Below, piece by piece: positions 45,500 through 54,277 of a stretch of 64,000 bases of DNA (positions are counted from its first letter, which is position 1; each line of letters opens with the position of its first letter). The stretch is from Streptomyces tagetis (GTDB lineage: Bacteria > Actinomycetota > Actinomycetes > Streptomycetales > Streptomycetaceae): the NCBI RefSeq assembly GCF_018069565.1, contig NZ_JAGPNL010000003.1, positions 558,001 through 622,000 on the forward strand. Direction: 5' to 3'. The translations under genes were made by a program, and so were the position numbers. A model generated the notes under the pieces. That model was not told where the DNA came from. It did not search any database and worked only from the letters and a program-made list of their open reading frames with translations.

Positions 45500-46468
45500 G
45501 TGACTGTGATCGCGACCGAAAGCCTGAGCAAGCGGTTCCCCCGGGTGACCGCGCTCGACCGGCTCTCCATGGACATCGGACCCGGTGTGACCGGACTCGT
45601 CGGAGCCAACGGCGCCGGCAAGTCGACCCTGATCAAGATCCTGCTGGGTCTGTCCCCCGCCACCGAGGGCCGCGCCGAGGTCCTCGGACTCGACGTCGCC
45701 ACCGAGGGCGCCGCCATCCGCGAGCGGGTCGGGTACATGCCGGAGCACGACTGCCTGCCTCCCGACGTCTCGGCCACCGAGTTCGTCGTCCACATGGCGC
45801 GCATGTCGGGACTGCCGTCGGCCGCCGCCCGCGAGCGCACCGCCGACACGCTGCGCCACGTCGGCCTCTACGAGGAGCGCTACCGGCCCATCGGCGGCTA
45901 CTCGACCGGCATGAAGCAGCGCGTGAAGCTGGCGCAGGCCCTCGTCCACGACCCCCGACTGGTCTTCCTGGACGAGCCGACCAACGGCCTCGACCCGGTC
46001 GGCCGCGACGAGATGCTCGGTCTGATCCGCCGCATCCACACCGACTTCGGCATCTCGGTCCTGGTCACCTCCCACCTCCTCGGCGAACTGGAGCGCACCT
46101 GCGACCACGTGGTCGTCGTCGACGGCGGCACCCTGCTGCGCTCCAGCTCCACCACGGACTTCACCCAGACCACGACCACCCTCGCCATCGAGGTCACCGA
46201 CACCGACGAGCACCCGGACGGCACCCGCGCGGTCCGCGAGGCGCTCGACGCGCGCGGGGTCACCGTCGAGGACGGCAGCGGACTGCCGGGCGCGGGCCGC
46301 GTCCTGCTGCTCACCGCGGCGGGCGAGGAGACGTGTGACCTGGTCCGCGACGTCATCGCGGAGCTCGGCCTCGGCCTGGTGCGCATGGAGCAGCGCCGCC
46401 ACCACATCGCGGAGGTCTTCAAGGACGGCGACGCGACACGCAAGGAGGCCGTCGGACATGGCCGTTGA
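45500..46468 (+). CDS. ABC transporter ATP-binding protein (first pair)
   Basis: The roughly 322-residue ATPase has Walker A GANGAGKSTL near residue 35 and the shortened signature YSTGMKQRVKLAQAL near residue 133. Walker B LVFLDEPTNGLDP and the H-loop SHLLGELERTC follow. This is the ABC-2 exporter type (NatA/CcmA-like). GTG 45500 or 45506 are likely starts; no Shine-Dalgarno precedes, so the message may be leaderless. It overlaps the next gene by 11 bp and forms a pair with that permease. Confidence 0.88.
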   Translation: MTVIATESLSKRFPRVTALDRLSMDIGPGVTGLVGANGAGKSTLIKILLGLSPATEGRAEVLGLDVATEGAAIRERVGYMPEHDCLPPDVSATEFVVHMARMSGLPSAAARERTADTLRHVGLYEERYRPIGGYSTGMKQRVKLAQALVHDPRLVFLDEPTNGLDPVGRDEMLGLIRRIHTDFGISVLVTSHLLGELERTCDHVVVVDGGTLLRSSSTTDFTQTTTTLAIEVTDTDEHPDGTRAVREALDARGVTVEDGSGLPGAGRVLLLTAAGEETCDLVRDVIAELGLGLVRMEQRRHHIAEVFKDGDATRKEAVGHGR

Positions 46469-47378
46469 GCAGCCCACCCGGACCCAGGACGCGACGCCGC
46501 CCGGGGACCAGACCCGCATCCACGACATCGGCTACCGCTCCTACGACGGCCCCCGCCTCGGCCGCGCCTACGCCCGCCGCTCGCTGTACTCGCAGTCCCT
46601 GCGCGGCGCCTACGGCCTCGGCCGCTCGGCGAAGTCGAAGGTGCTGCCGATGCTGCTGTTCGTCGTGATGTGCCTGCCCGCGGGCATCATGGTCGCCGTC
46701 ACGGTCGCCACCAAGGCCGGCGAACTGCCGCTGGGCTACACCCGCTACGCGATCGTCATGCAGGCCGTGATCAGCCTCTACGTCGCCTCGCAGGCACCCC
46801 AGTCGGTCTCGCGCGACCTGCGCTTCAAGACGGTGCCGCTCTACTTCTCGCGGCCCATCGAGACCTCCGACTACGTGCGCGCCAAGTTCGCGGCGCTCGC
46901 CTCGGCGCTGTTCCTCCTCACCGCGGCCCCCCTGCTGGTGCTCTACGTCGGGGCGCTCCTCGCCGAGCTGGACTTCGCCGACCAGACCAAGGGATTCGCC
47001 CAGGGGGTCGTCTCCGTGGCACTGCTCTCGCTGCTCTTCGCCGGACTCGGCCTGGTCATCGCCGCCGTCACCCCGCGCCGCGGCTTCGGCATCGCGGCCG
47101 TCATCGCCGTCCTGACCATCAGCTACGGAGCGGTCTCCACTCTCCAGGCCATCGCCTACGTCCAGGACAGCACCTCGGCCATCGCCTGGATCGGCCTCTT
47201 CTCGCCGGTCACGCTGATCGACGGTGTGCAGTCCGCGTTCCTCGGCGCCTCCTCCGCCTTCCCCGGCGGCGTCGGACCGAGCACCGCGGAGGGCGTGGTC
47301 TACCTCCTCGTCACGCTGGGCCTGATCGCCGGCGCCTACGGGCTGCTGAACCGCCGCTACCAGAAGGCGGGACTGTGA
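46458..47378 (+). CDS. ABC-2 type permease (first pair)
   Basis: The 306-residue protein has a hydrophilic N-terminus of about 60 residues (RIHDIGYRSYDGPRLGRAYA), then six hydrophobic helices. SRDLRFKTVPLYFSRPIETSDYVRAK, a loop typical of ABC-2 permeases that interact with the ATPase, is at about residues 118-143. The start at 46458 follows AAGGAGG and lies inside the end of the ATPase gene, so translation is coupled. Substrate unknown. Confidence 0.85.
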   Translation: MAVEQPTRTQDATPPGDQTRIHDIGYRSYDGPRLGRAYARRSLYSQSLRGAYGLGRSAKSKVLPMLLFVVMCLPAGIMVAVTVATKAGELPLGYTRYAIVMQAVISLYVASQAPQSVSRDLRFKTVPLYFSRPIETSDYVRAKFAALASALFLLTAAPLLVLYVGALLAELDFADQTKGFAQGVVSVALLSLLFAGLGLVIAAVTPRRGFGIAAVIAVLTISYGAVSTLQAIAYVQDSTSAIAWIGLFSPVTLIDGVQSAFLGASSAFPGGVGPSTAEGVVYLLVTLGLIAGAYGLLNRRYQKAGL

Positions 47379-47430
47379 CCCCGCCCGTCCTCTCCCCGCC
47401 ATCCCCCCTTCTCAGGAACGGGCCGCGCCC

Positions 47431-48342
47431 ATGAGCACCCTCACCATCGACCACGTCTCCCGCTGGTTCGGCAACGTGGTCGCCGTCAACGACGTCACCA
47501 TGACGATCGGCCCCGGCGTCACCGGGCTCCTCGGCCCCAACGGCGCGGGCAAGTCCACCCTCATCAACATGATGGCCGGCTTCCTCGCCCCCTCCACCGG
47601 CACCGTCACCCTCGACGGCCGCCCGGTGTGGCGCAACGAGGACATCTACCGGCACATCGGCATCGTCCCAGAGCGGGAGGCGATGTACGACTTCCTCACC
47701 GGCCGCGAGTTCGTCCTCGCCAACGCCGAGCTGCACGGACTGGGCGCCAAGGCCGCCCAGGAGGCGCTCGCCACGGTCGAGATGGAGTACGCCCAGGACC
47801 GGAAGATCGCCACGTACTCCAAGGGCATGCGCCAGCGCGTGAAGATGGCCTCCGCCCTGGTCCACCAGCCCTCGCTGCTCCTGCTCGACGAGCCGTTCAA
47901 CGGCATGGACCCGCGCCAGCGCATGCAGCTCATGGACCTGCTGCGGCGGATGGGCGACGAGGGCCGCACGGTCCTCTTCTCCTCGCACATCCTCGAAGAG
48001 GTCGAGCAGCTCGCCTGGCACATCGAGGTCATCGTCGCCGGCCGGCACGCGGCCAGCGGCGACTTCCGCCGCATCCGCCGCCTGATGACGGACCGGCCGC
48101 ACCGCTACCTGGTCCGCTCCAGCGACGACCGGGCCCTCGCGGCGGCGCTGATCGCCGACCCGTCGACCTCCGGCATCGAGGTCGACGTCGCCGAGGGCGC
48201 GCTGCGCATCCAGGCCGTCGACTTCGGCCGGTTCACGGCCCTGCTGCCACGCGTCGCCCGCGACCACGGCATCCGGCTGCTCACGGTCTCGCCCTCGGAC
48301 GAGTCCCTCGAGTCCGTCTTCTCGTACCTCGTCGCGGCGTAG
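47431..48342 (+). CDS. ABC transporter ATP-binding protein (second pair)
   Basis: The 303-residue ATPase has Walker A GPNGAGKSTL near residue 36 and the signature YSKGMRQRVKMASAL near residue 129. Walker B LLLLDEPFNGMDP and SHILEEVEQL follow. It resembles the first ATPase, indicating duplication of the ATPase-permease pair. It starts 52 bp after the first permease and 11 bp separate it from the second permease. Confidence 0.9.
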   Translation: MSTLTIDHVSRWFGNVVAVNDVTMTIGPGVTGLLGPNGAGKSTLINMMAGFLAPSTGTVTLDGRPVWRNEDIYRHIGIVPEREAMYDFLTGREFVLANAELHGLGAKAAQEALATVEMEYAQDRKIATYSKGMRQRVKMASALVHQPSLLLLDEPFNGMDPRQRMQLMDLLRRMGDEGRTVLFSSHILEEVEQLAWHIEVIVAGRHAASGDFRRIRRLMTDRPHRYLVRSSDDRALAAALIADPSTSGIEVDVAEGALRIQAVDFGRFTALLPRVARDHGIRLLTVSPSDESLESVFSYLVAA

Positions 48343-48353
48343 GAGGCCGAAGT

Positions 48354-49073
48354 ATGTACGACCCCACAGTCGCCCGGCTCACCTACCGGGCCCTGCTCGG
48401 CCGCCGCCGGGCCCTCATCCTCGGCGCGCTGCCCCTGCTGCTGCTCGTCATCGCCGTCGCGGTGCGCGTGCTCGCCGGGGCCGACGACCAGACGACGGCG
48501 GACGTGCTGGGCGGGTTCGCGCTCGCCACCATGGTGCCGATCATCGGCGTCATCGCCGGCACGGGCGCCATCGGCCCGGAGATCGACGACGGCTCGGTGG
48601 TGTACCTGCTCTCCAAGCCGATCAAGCGCCCGACGATCATCTTCACCAAGCTGATCGTCGCCATCGCCGTCACGATGGTCTTCTCCGCCGTGCCCACCCT
48701 GCTGGCCGGCCTGATCCTCAACGGCAACGGACAGCAGGTCGCCGTCGCCTACACCATCGCCGCGCTGGTCGCCTCCATCGCCTACGCCGCGCTCTTCCTG
48801 CTGCTGGGCACGGTCTCCCGGCACGCCGTCGTCTTCGGCCTGGTCTACGCCCTGGTCTGGGAGGCCCTGTTCGGCTCCCTGGTGCCCGGGGCGCGCACCC
48901 TGAGCGTCCAGCAGTGGTCGCTGGCGGTGGCGGAGAAGGTCGCCGACGGGAACCTGGTGACGTCCGACGTCGGGCTGCCGACGGCGACGGTGCTGCTGGT
49001 CGCGGTCACCGTGCTCGCCACCTGGTACGCGGGGCAGAAGCTGCGGTCGCTCACGCTCGCCGGGGAGGAGTGA
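48354..49073 (+). CDS. ABC-2 type permease (second pair)
   Basis: The 239-residue membrane protein has six hydrophobic helices and the ABC-2 coupling segment GPEIDDGSVVYLLSKPIKRP near residues 75-94. It lacks the long N-terminus of the first permease. It is the last gene of the four-gene operon and is followed by a large hairpin. The two ATPase-permease pairs may work together as one heteromeric exporter or as two exporters. Confidence 0.87.
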   Translation: MYDPTVARLTYRALLGRRRALILGALPLLLLVIAVAVRVLAGADDQTTADVLGGFALATMVPIIGVIAGTGAIGPEIDDGSVVYLLSKPIKRPTIIFTKLIVAIAVTMVFSAVPTLLAGLILNGNGQQVAVAYTIAALVASIAYAALFLLLGTVSRHAVVFGLVYALVWEALFGSLVPGARTLSVQQWSLAVAEKVADGNLVTSDVGLPTATVLLVAVTVLATWYAGQKLRSLTLAGEE

Positions 49074-49092
49074 GCCCGGCCCGGCCCCACGG

Positions 49093-49147
49093 GCCGGACG
49101 CCACCGGTGCCGCGGGGCGTGCCCGCGGTTAATCGGTGGCGTCCGGC
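49093..49147. terminator. Nested inverted repeats, terminator of the ABC operon
   Basis: Outer arms GCCGGACGCCACCG (49093-49106) and CGGTGGCGTCCGGC (49134-49147) pair perfectly over 14 bp. Within the loop CCGCGGG (49110-49116) pairs with CCCGCGG (49122-49128). It is between converging genes and may act both ways. Confidence 0.78.
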
Positions 49148-49274
49148 GTGCCGCACGGGCACTGTGGTGGGTGCACGAGGCCGACGGCGTCGGCGTCGGG
49201 GACGGCCGCTTCGAGCACGCGGGACGACCGCGTGGGCCGGCCCCCGGGGGACGCCGGTGCCGTCGGCCGCGCGC

Positions 49275-50117
49275 TCAGGGAGCCAGTCGCTCCAGGACGG
49301 CCGCGATGCCGTCCTCGTCGTTCGAGGAGGTCACCTCGTCGGCCACCGCCCGCAGTTCGTCGTGGGCGTTGGCCATGGCCACGCCGTGCGCGGCCCAGCC
49401 GAACATCGGCACGTCGTTCGGCATGTCGCCGAAGGCGATCGTGTCCGACGCCTTCAGACCGAGGCGCCGGGCGGCCAGCGACAGGCCCGTGGCCTTGGAG
49501 AGGCCGAGCGGCAGCAGTTCGACGACGCCGGCACCGGCCATGGTGACCGAGACGAAACCGCCCGCGGCCTGCCGGGCCGTCTCGGCCAGCTCGTCGTCCG
49601 ACAGGGTCGGGTGCTGGATGTAGATCTTGTTCAGCGGGGCCGACCACAGGTCCGCGGCGTCGGTGAAGGGCACGGCGGGCAGACCGCCGCCCACCTCGTA
49701 CCCGGGCCCGACCAGGACCTCGCCGTCCAGTCCGTCGCGGCTGGCCGCCAGGAAGAGCGGGCCGGTCTCCGCCTCGATCTTGGCCAGCGCCACCCCGGCG
49801 AGCTGCCGGTCCAGCGTGACCGAGGTCAGCAGGCGGTGCTCCCCGGCGTGGTAGACCTGCGCGCCCTGCCCGCACACGGCGAGGCCCTGGTAGCCCAGGT
49901 CGTCCAGGATGTAGCGGGTCCACGGCACCGCGCGGCCGGTCACCACGATGTGCGCGGCACCCGCGGCGGTGGCCGTGGCCAGCGCCTCGCGGGTGCGCCC
50001 GGAGATCGAGTGGTCGGAACGGAGCAGCGTGCCGTCGAGGTCGGTGGCGACCAGGCGGTACGGGAATCGGGCGGCGCCCCCGGCGTCCGTGCCGGGGGCG
50101 GGTGCGAGGCCGGTCAC
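49275..50117 (-). CDS. HAD-superfamily (Cof-type) phosphatase coupled to serS
   Basis: The 280-residue HAD protein has motif [16 protein letters not shown] near residue 23, motif [10 protein letters not shown], and motif [20 protein letters not shown] near residue 228. Its C2 cap and C-terminus ([20 protein letters not shown]) closely follow the HAD protein at 41009, so the two are paralogues. The GTG at 50117 overlaps the serS stop by four bases (GTGA), so it is translationally coupled to serS. Substrate unknown. The 49148-49274 gap is empty. Confidence 0.87.
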   Translation of the reverse strand: MTGLAPAPGTDAGGAARFPYRLVATDLDGTLLRSDHSISGRTREALATATAAGAAHIVVTGRAVPWTRYILDDLGYQGLAVCGQGAQVYHAGEHRLLTSVTLDRQLAGVALAKIEAETGPLFLAASRDGLDGEVLVGPGYEVGGGLPAVPFTDAADLWSAPLNKIYIQHPTLSDDELAETARQAAGGFVSVTMAGAGVVELLPLGLSKATGLSLAARRLGLKASDTIAFGDMPNDVPMFGWAAHGVAMANAHDELRAVADEVTSSNDEDGIAAVLERLAP

Positions 50118-51391
50118 CTGGCCACCGGTTCCAGGACCTTCCGGCCGCCGAGGTACGGGCGCAGCGCCTCGGGCACGTGCACCGAGCCGTCGGCCTGCTG
50201 GTGGTTCTCCAGGAGGGCGACGATGGTGCGCGGGACGGCGCACAGCGTGCCGTTGAGCGTGGCCAGCGGGCGCACCTTCTTGCCCTCACGGACCCGGATG
50301 GACAGCCGGCGGGACTGGAACTCGGTGCAGTCCGAGGTCGAGGTCAGCTCGCGGTACCGGCCCTGCGTCGGGACCCACGCCTCGCAGTCGTACTTGCGCG
50401 AGGCCGAGGCGCCCAGGTCGCCGGTGGCGACGTCGATGACCCGGAACGGCAGCTCCAGCGAGGTCAGCCACTGCTTCTCCCACTCCAGCAGGCGCTGGTG
50501 CTCGGCCTGCGAGTCCTCGGGGAGGACGTAGGAGAACATCTCGACCTTGCTGAACTGGTGCACCCGGAAGATGCCCCGGGTGTCCTTGCCGTGCGAGCCC
50601 GCCTCGCGGCGGAAGCAGGGCGAGAAGCCGGCGTAGCGCAGCGGCAGGCGCTCGGCCTCCAGGATCTCGTCCATGTGGTACGAGGCGAGCGGGACCTCGG
50701 AGGTGCCGACCAGGTACAGGTCGTCGCGCTCCAGGTGGTAGACGTCCTGCGCGGCCTGGCCGAGGAAGCCGGTGCCGGCCATCGACTGCGGGCGGACCAG
50801 CGCCGGGGTCAGCATCGGGGTGAAACCGGCGGCCGTGGCCTGGGCCATCGCCGCGTTGACGAGGGCCAGCTCCAGGAGCGCGCCGACGCCGGTCAGGAAG
50901 TAGAAGCGGGAGCCGGAGACCTTGGCGCCGCGCTCGACGTCGATGGCGCCGAGGATCTGGCCCAGTTCCAGGTGGTCGCGGGGCTCGAAGCCCTCGGCGG
51001 CGAAGTCGCGGGCGGTGCCGTGCGTCTCCAGGGTGACGAAGTCCTCCTCGCCGCCGACCGGGACGTCGGGGTGGACGAGGTTGCCGAGCCGCAGCAGCAG
51101 CTCCTGGGTCTCCGTGTCGGCGGCGTCGCGGGCGGCGTCGGCCGCCTTGACGTCGGTCTTGAGCTGCTCGGCCCGGCGCAGCAGCTCGCTCTTCTCGTCG
51201 CCGGTGGCCTTGCCGATGAGCTTGCCGAGGCCCTTCTGCTCGGCACGCAGCTCGTCGAAGCGCACGCCGGACGACCTGCGCCGCTCGTCGGCGGAGAGGA
51301 GGGCGTCGACGAGCGCGACGTCCTCTCCACGGGCGCGCTGGGACGCGCGCACACGGTCGGGGTCCTCACGGAGCAGGCGAAGGTCAATCAC
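50114..51391 (-). CDS. serS: Seryl-tRNA synthetase
   Basis: The 425-residue class II synthetase begins [18 protein letters not shown], with an N-terminal antiparallel coiled-coil arm (about residues 30-105) that holds the tRNA-Ser variable arm. Catalytic motif 2 is [20 protein letters not shown] near residue 250 and motif 3 lies in [20 protein letters not shown] near residue 375. The GTG at 51391 gives the family length; upstream codons in frame are not conserved in character. It is followed without a gap by the HAD gene. Confidence 0.96.
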   Translation of the reverse strand: MIDLRLLREDPDRVRASQRARGEDVALVDALLSADERRRSSGVRFDELRAEQKGLGKLIGKATGDEKSELLRRAEQLKTDVKAADAARDAADTETQELLLRLGNLVHPDVPVGGEEDFVTLETHGTARDFAAEGFEPRDHLELGQILGAIDVERGAKVSGSRFYFLTGVGALLELALVNAAMAQATAAGFTPMLTPALVRPQSMAGTGFLGQAAQDVYHLERDDLYLVGTSEVPLASYHMDEILEAERLPLRYAGFSPCFRREAGSHGKDTRGIFRVHQFSKVEMFSYVLPEDSQAEHQRLLEWEKQWLTSLELPFRVIDVATGDLGASASRKYDCEAWVPTQGRYRELTSTSDCTEFQSRRLSIRVREGKKVRPLATLNGTLCAVPRTIVALLENHQQADGSVHVPEALRPYLGGRKVLEPVAR

Positions 51392-51585
51392 GGGGTCAAG
51401 GCTACCGGTGTGCGCTGACGGTCCACGACTCACTATTGCCGCGACGGTCCGTGCGTTCCGTTATGGGGGAATTGTGGTGGATGCTTCCCGATGTCAATAA
51501 AAGGCGGCCCAATCCCCGGAAGGAAGCAGGAGAACGGCGGCGCCTTGACTCGACTCCCTTGTGCGGAGAGGGACTTGGCGGCCCT

Positions 51586-51907
51586 TCGTCCACAGCGATC
51601 CACAGTTCGGAAAAGTTATCCACAGGCTGTGCGAAAGATCTGTGGACTCCGCGAGCGATCTTTCCGTTATCGGGCATCCAGGGGCGTCCGGGGCGCGGAA
51701 TTCTTGATCCAAACGCCGCGCATACGCACTTTCGAGTGGAATCGGGTCGCCCTGGGGGAGGTGGGGCAAGAGACAGGTGAACGAAGGGTGACCTGTGCCC
51801 CTGTGGACGAAGTGGGTCCCCAGGGGCGATTTGTCGATGGAATGGCGCTTCCATGTCGACTTGTCCTCAGGTCGAGATGCTGACCTGTGGATAACTTCTG
51901 TGGATAA
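51586..51907. promoter_or_regulatory. Strong DnaA-box cluster between serS and pheA
   Basis: Perfect boxes: TTATCCACA at 51616-51624 (plus), 51886-51894 (minus) and 51899-51907 (minus). TCGTCCACA occurs at 51586-51594 (plus) and 51802-51810 (minus). Weaker boxes: CGATCCACA at 51596 and TTGTCCTCA at 51861. The 551-bp gap (51392-51942) holds no gene and is relatively AT-rich (TTGTGGTGG...CAATAAAAGG near 51470-51505). I recall a cluster named D78 near S. coelicolor oriC whose deletion raised replication; this is probably its counterpart. Confidence 0.85.
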
Positions 51908-51942
51908 CGAAAATCGGCCGGTACGACGAGTCGCCGAGGCCG

Positions 51943-52875
51943 TCAGAACCGGCCGTCCTGGCAGCGCGCCACCCAGTCCGCAGCCGCCACGAACTCCTCG
52001 TCCGAGGTCCCCGGCCGCAGCGCGCCCACGTCCTTCGGGGTGGTCTCCGCGCGCGGGTAGGACCCCAGGTATCGCACCTTGAGGCAGATCCGCTTCAGCC
52101 CCATGAGCGCCTCGGCGACCCGGCGGTCGGAGATGTGCCCCTCGGCGTCGACGCAGAAGCAGTAGTGGCCGATGCCGGCGCCGGTCGGCCGGGACTGGAG
52201 CAGCATCAGGTTGATGCCCCGGGTGGCGAACTCGCCCAGCAGGTCGCGCAGGCCGCCGGGGTGGTCGTCGCGCTGCCAGATCACGACGGAGGTCTTGTCG
52301 GCGCCGGTCGGCGCGGCGGGCCGGGCGGGGCGTCCCACCAGCACGAACCGGGTCTGGGCGTTCTCCGCGTCGTGGATGTCGGACTCCAGCACCTCCAGGC
52401 CGTAGGGGCCCGCGGCGAACTCCCCGGCGAAGGCGGCGTCGTACCGGCCCTCCTGGACCAGGCGGGCGCCGTCCGCGTTGGAGGCGGCCGACTCCCAGGC
52501 GGCGTCGGGCAGGTGGGCCTTGAGCCAGTTGCGCACCTGGGGCTGGGCGGCCGGGTGGGCGGTCACCGTCTTGATGTCCGACAGACGGGTGCCGGGGCGG
52601 ACCAGCAGCGCGAAGGTGATGGAGAGCAGCACCTCGCGGTAGATCATCAGCGGCCGGCCGGACACCAGCTCGTCGAGGGTGGTGGTGATGCCGCCCTCCA
52701 CGGAGTTCTCGATCGGCACGAACGCCGCCTCGGCCTCCCCGGAGCGGACCGCGTCGAGCGCGGACTGGACGGAGACGTAGGGGACCAGTTCCCTGGTGGC
52801 CGCCTCCGGAAGTGTGCGCAGGGCGACTTCGGTGAAGGTGCCTTCGGGGCCGAGATACGCGTAGCTGGCTGGCAT
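51943..52875 (-). CDS. pheA: Prephenate dehydratase
   Basis: The 310-residue protein has an N-terminal dehydratase domain of about 185 residues: YAYLGPEGTFTEVAL at the start, VPIENSVEGGITTTLDEL, and the catalytic TRF motif in NAQTRFVLVG near residue 175. It is followed by a regulatory ACT domain with LLQSRPTGAGIGHYCFCVD, where phenylalanine would bind. It converts prephenate to phenylpyruvate. There is no chorismate mutase domain, as is usual in actinobacteria. The DnaA-box cluster lies past its stop codon. Confidence 0.95.
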   Translation of the reverse strand: MPASYAYLGPEGTFTEVALRTLPEAATRELVPYVSVQSALDAVRSGEAEAAFVPIENSVEGGITTTLDELVSGRPLMIYREVLLSITFALLVRPGTRLSDIKTVTAHPAAQPQVRNWLKAHLPDAAWESAASNADGARLVQEGRYDAAFAGEFAAGPYGLEVLESDIHDAENAQTRFVLVGRPARPAAPTGADKTSVVIWQRDDHPGGLRDLLGEFATRGINLMLLQSRPTGAGIGHYCFCVDAEGHISDRRVAEALMGLKRICLKVRYLGSYPRAETTPKDVGALRPGTSDEEFVAAADWVARCQDGRF

Positions 52876-52973
52876 GAACTCACCCTAATGGGCCTGGGCG
52901 GACCCGGCGCACGCGCGCGGGAGCGCTCACCCTTGGGGGCGATCACCCTGCCCTCTTCCGGGGCGGGGTGCCC

Positions 52974-54269
52974 TCACCCCTCCAGCAGCCGCTGCCCCAC
53001 GTACTCGCCCTCCGCGGCGCCGCCCGGCACGGCGAACAGGCCGCTGGACTCGTGCCGGATGTACCGGGACAGCGCGTCCCCCCGGTCCAGCTTGCGCTGC
53101 ACCGGCACGAAGCCCCGCAGCGGATCGGCCTGCCAGCAGACGAAGAGGAGCCCGGCGTCCGGGGTCCCGTCGGCGTCCATGCCGTCGTGGTAGGAGAAGG
53201 GGCGCCGGAGCAGGGCGGCGCCGCCGTTCTGGTCGGGGCGGGTGATGCGGGCGTGGGCGTTGATCGGCACGACCGGCTTCCCGGACCCGTCCGTCTTCTC
53301 CAGGTCCATCGGGGTCGTCTCGCCGCCCCCGGAGAGCGGCGCCCCGTCGGACTTGCGGCGCCCGATGACGTGCTCCTGGGCGGTGACGGAGAGCTTCTCC
53401 CAGTCGTCGAGGAGCATGCGGATGCGGCGGACGACGGCATAGGAGCCGTGGGCCATCCACGCGGGGGACCCGTCCTGGGGGACGAAGACCTTCGTGGCGA
53501 AGTCGGTGTCGGCGGGCTTCGGATTGCGGGTGCCGTCGATCTGGCCCATGAGGTTGCGGGTGGTCATGGGGTGGGCGGTGGCGCCCGGCGAGCGGTTGAA
53601 GCCGTTCATCTGCCAGCGGACGCGGGCCGCCTTCCCCGCGTCCCGCTGGATGGCGCGCAGCGCGTGGAAGGCCACCAGCGCGTCGTCGGCGCCGATCTGG
53701 ACCCACAGGTCCCCGTCGCTGCGGGACGCGTCGAGGCGGTCGGCGGAGAAGTCGGGCAGCGGGGCGAGCGCGGCCGGCCGCCGCGCCTCCAGACCGGTCC
53801 GGCCGAAGAAGCTGTACCCGAACCCGAAGGTGACCGTCAGCGAGGACGGGCCGGCGTCCCCGGCCACCCCGGTGTCCCCGGACCCGGCCGGTTCCCCCGC
53901 CATCAGCCGGCGAGCCGTCTCCGACCAGCGGCGCAGCAGCGCGGCGGCCTCCCGGCGCCCGGCGCCCGCCGCCAGGTCGAAGGCGACGAGATGGCCGACC
54001 GCCTGCATCGGCGAGGTGATGCCGGGCTGATGTTTCCCGTGAAACATCGCCTCGCTCCCGCCCAGCGAGGTCAGGGGAGTGGCCGGGGCAGGAGCGGCGG
54101 CGTACCCGGCGGCACCGCCCGCGGCGCCGAGTACGAGCCCGGTGGCGCCGGCGGTACCGAGCAGCCGGCGCCGCGAGATGCCCTCACGGGCGGCGCCGCC
54201 GGACGTGTCCGAGGCGGCCCCGGCGTCCGCCTCGGGGGCCCGGGTCTCCGGAAGGGACTGGTCGGTCAT
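52974..54269 (-). CDS. dtpA: Tat-exported DyP-type heme peroxidase DtpA
   Basis: The 431-residue protein has a twin-arginine signal (SRRRLLGTAGATGLVLGAAG, residues about 33-52). The dye-decolourising peroxidase domain has GQIDGTRNP (GxxDG motif) near residue 243, the heme-ligand histidine in INAHARI near residue 331, and a distal RRPFSY. In S. lividans DtpA is a Tat substrate needed with Sco and ECuC for maturation of the copper oxidase GlxA and for morphogenesis. Here it ends the same copper cluster, 8 bp after copCD. A parS-like site lies inside the coding region. Confidence 0.93.
   Translation of the reverse strand: MTDQSLPETRAPEADAGAASDTSGGAAREGISRRRLLGTAGATGLVLGAAGGAAGYAAAPAPATPLTSLGGSEAMFHGKHQPGITSPMQAVGHLVAFDLAAGAGRREAAALLRRWSETARRLMAGEPAGSGDTGVAGDAGPSSLTVTFGFGYSFFGRTGLEARRPAALAPLPDFSADRLDASRSDGDLWVQIGADDALVAFHALRAIQRDAGKAARVRWQMNGFNRSPGATAHPMTTRNLMGQIDGTRNPKPADTDFATKVFVPQDGSPAWMAHGSYAVVRRIRMLLDDWEKLSVTAQEHVIGRRKSDGAPLSGGGETTPMDLEKTDGSGKPVVPINAHARITRPDQNGGAALLRRPFSYHDGMDADGTPDAGLLFVCWQADPLRGFVPVQRKLDRGDALSRYIRHESSGLFAVPGGAAEGEYVGQRLLEG
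54031..54046. other. parS: parS-like site inside dtpA
   Basis: TGTTTCCCGTGAAACA has one mismatch (A to C at position 7). On the minus strand it encodes the MFHGKH segment of DtpA, around residue 76. Confidence 0.72.
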
Positions 54270-54277
54270 GGTGCGGT

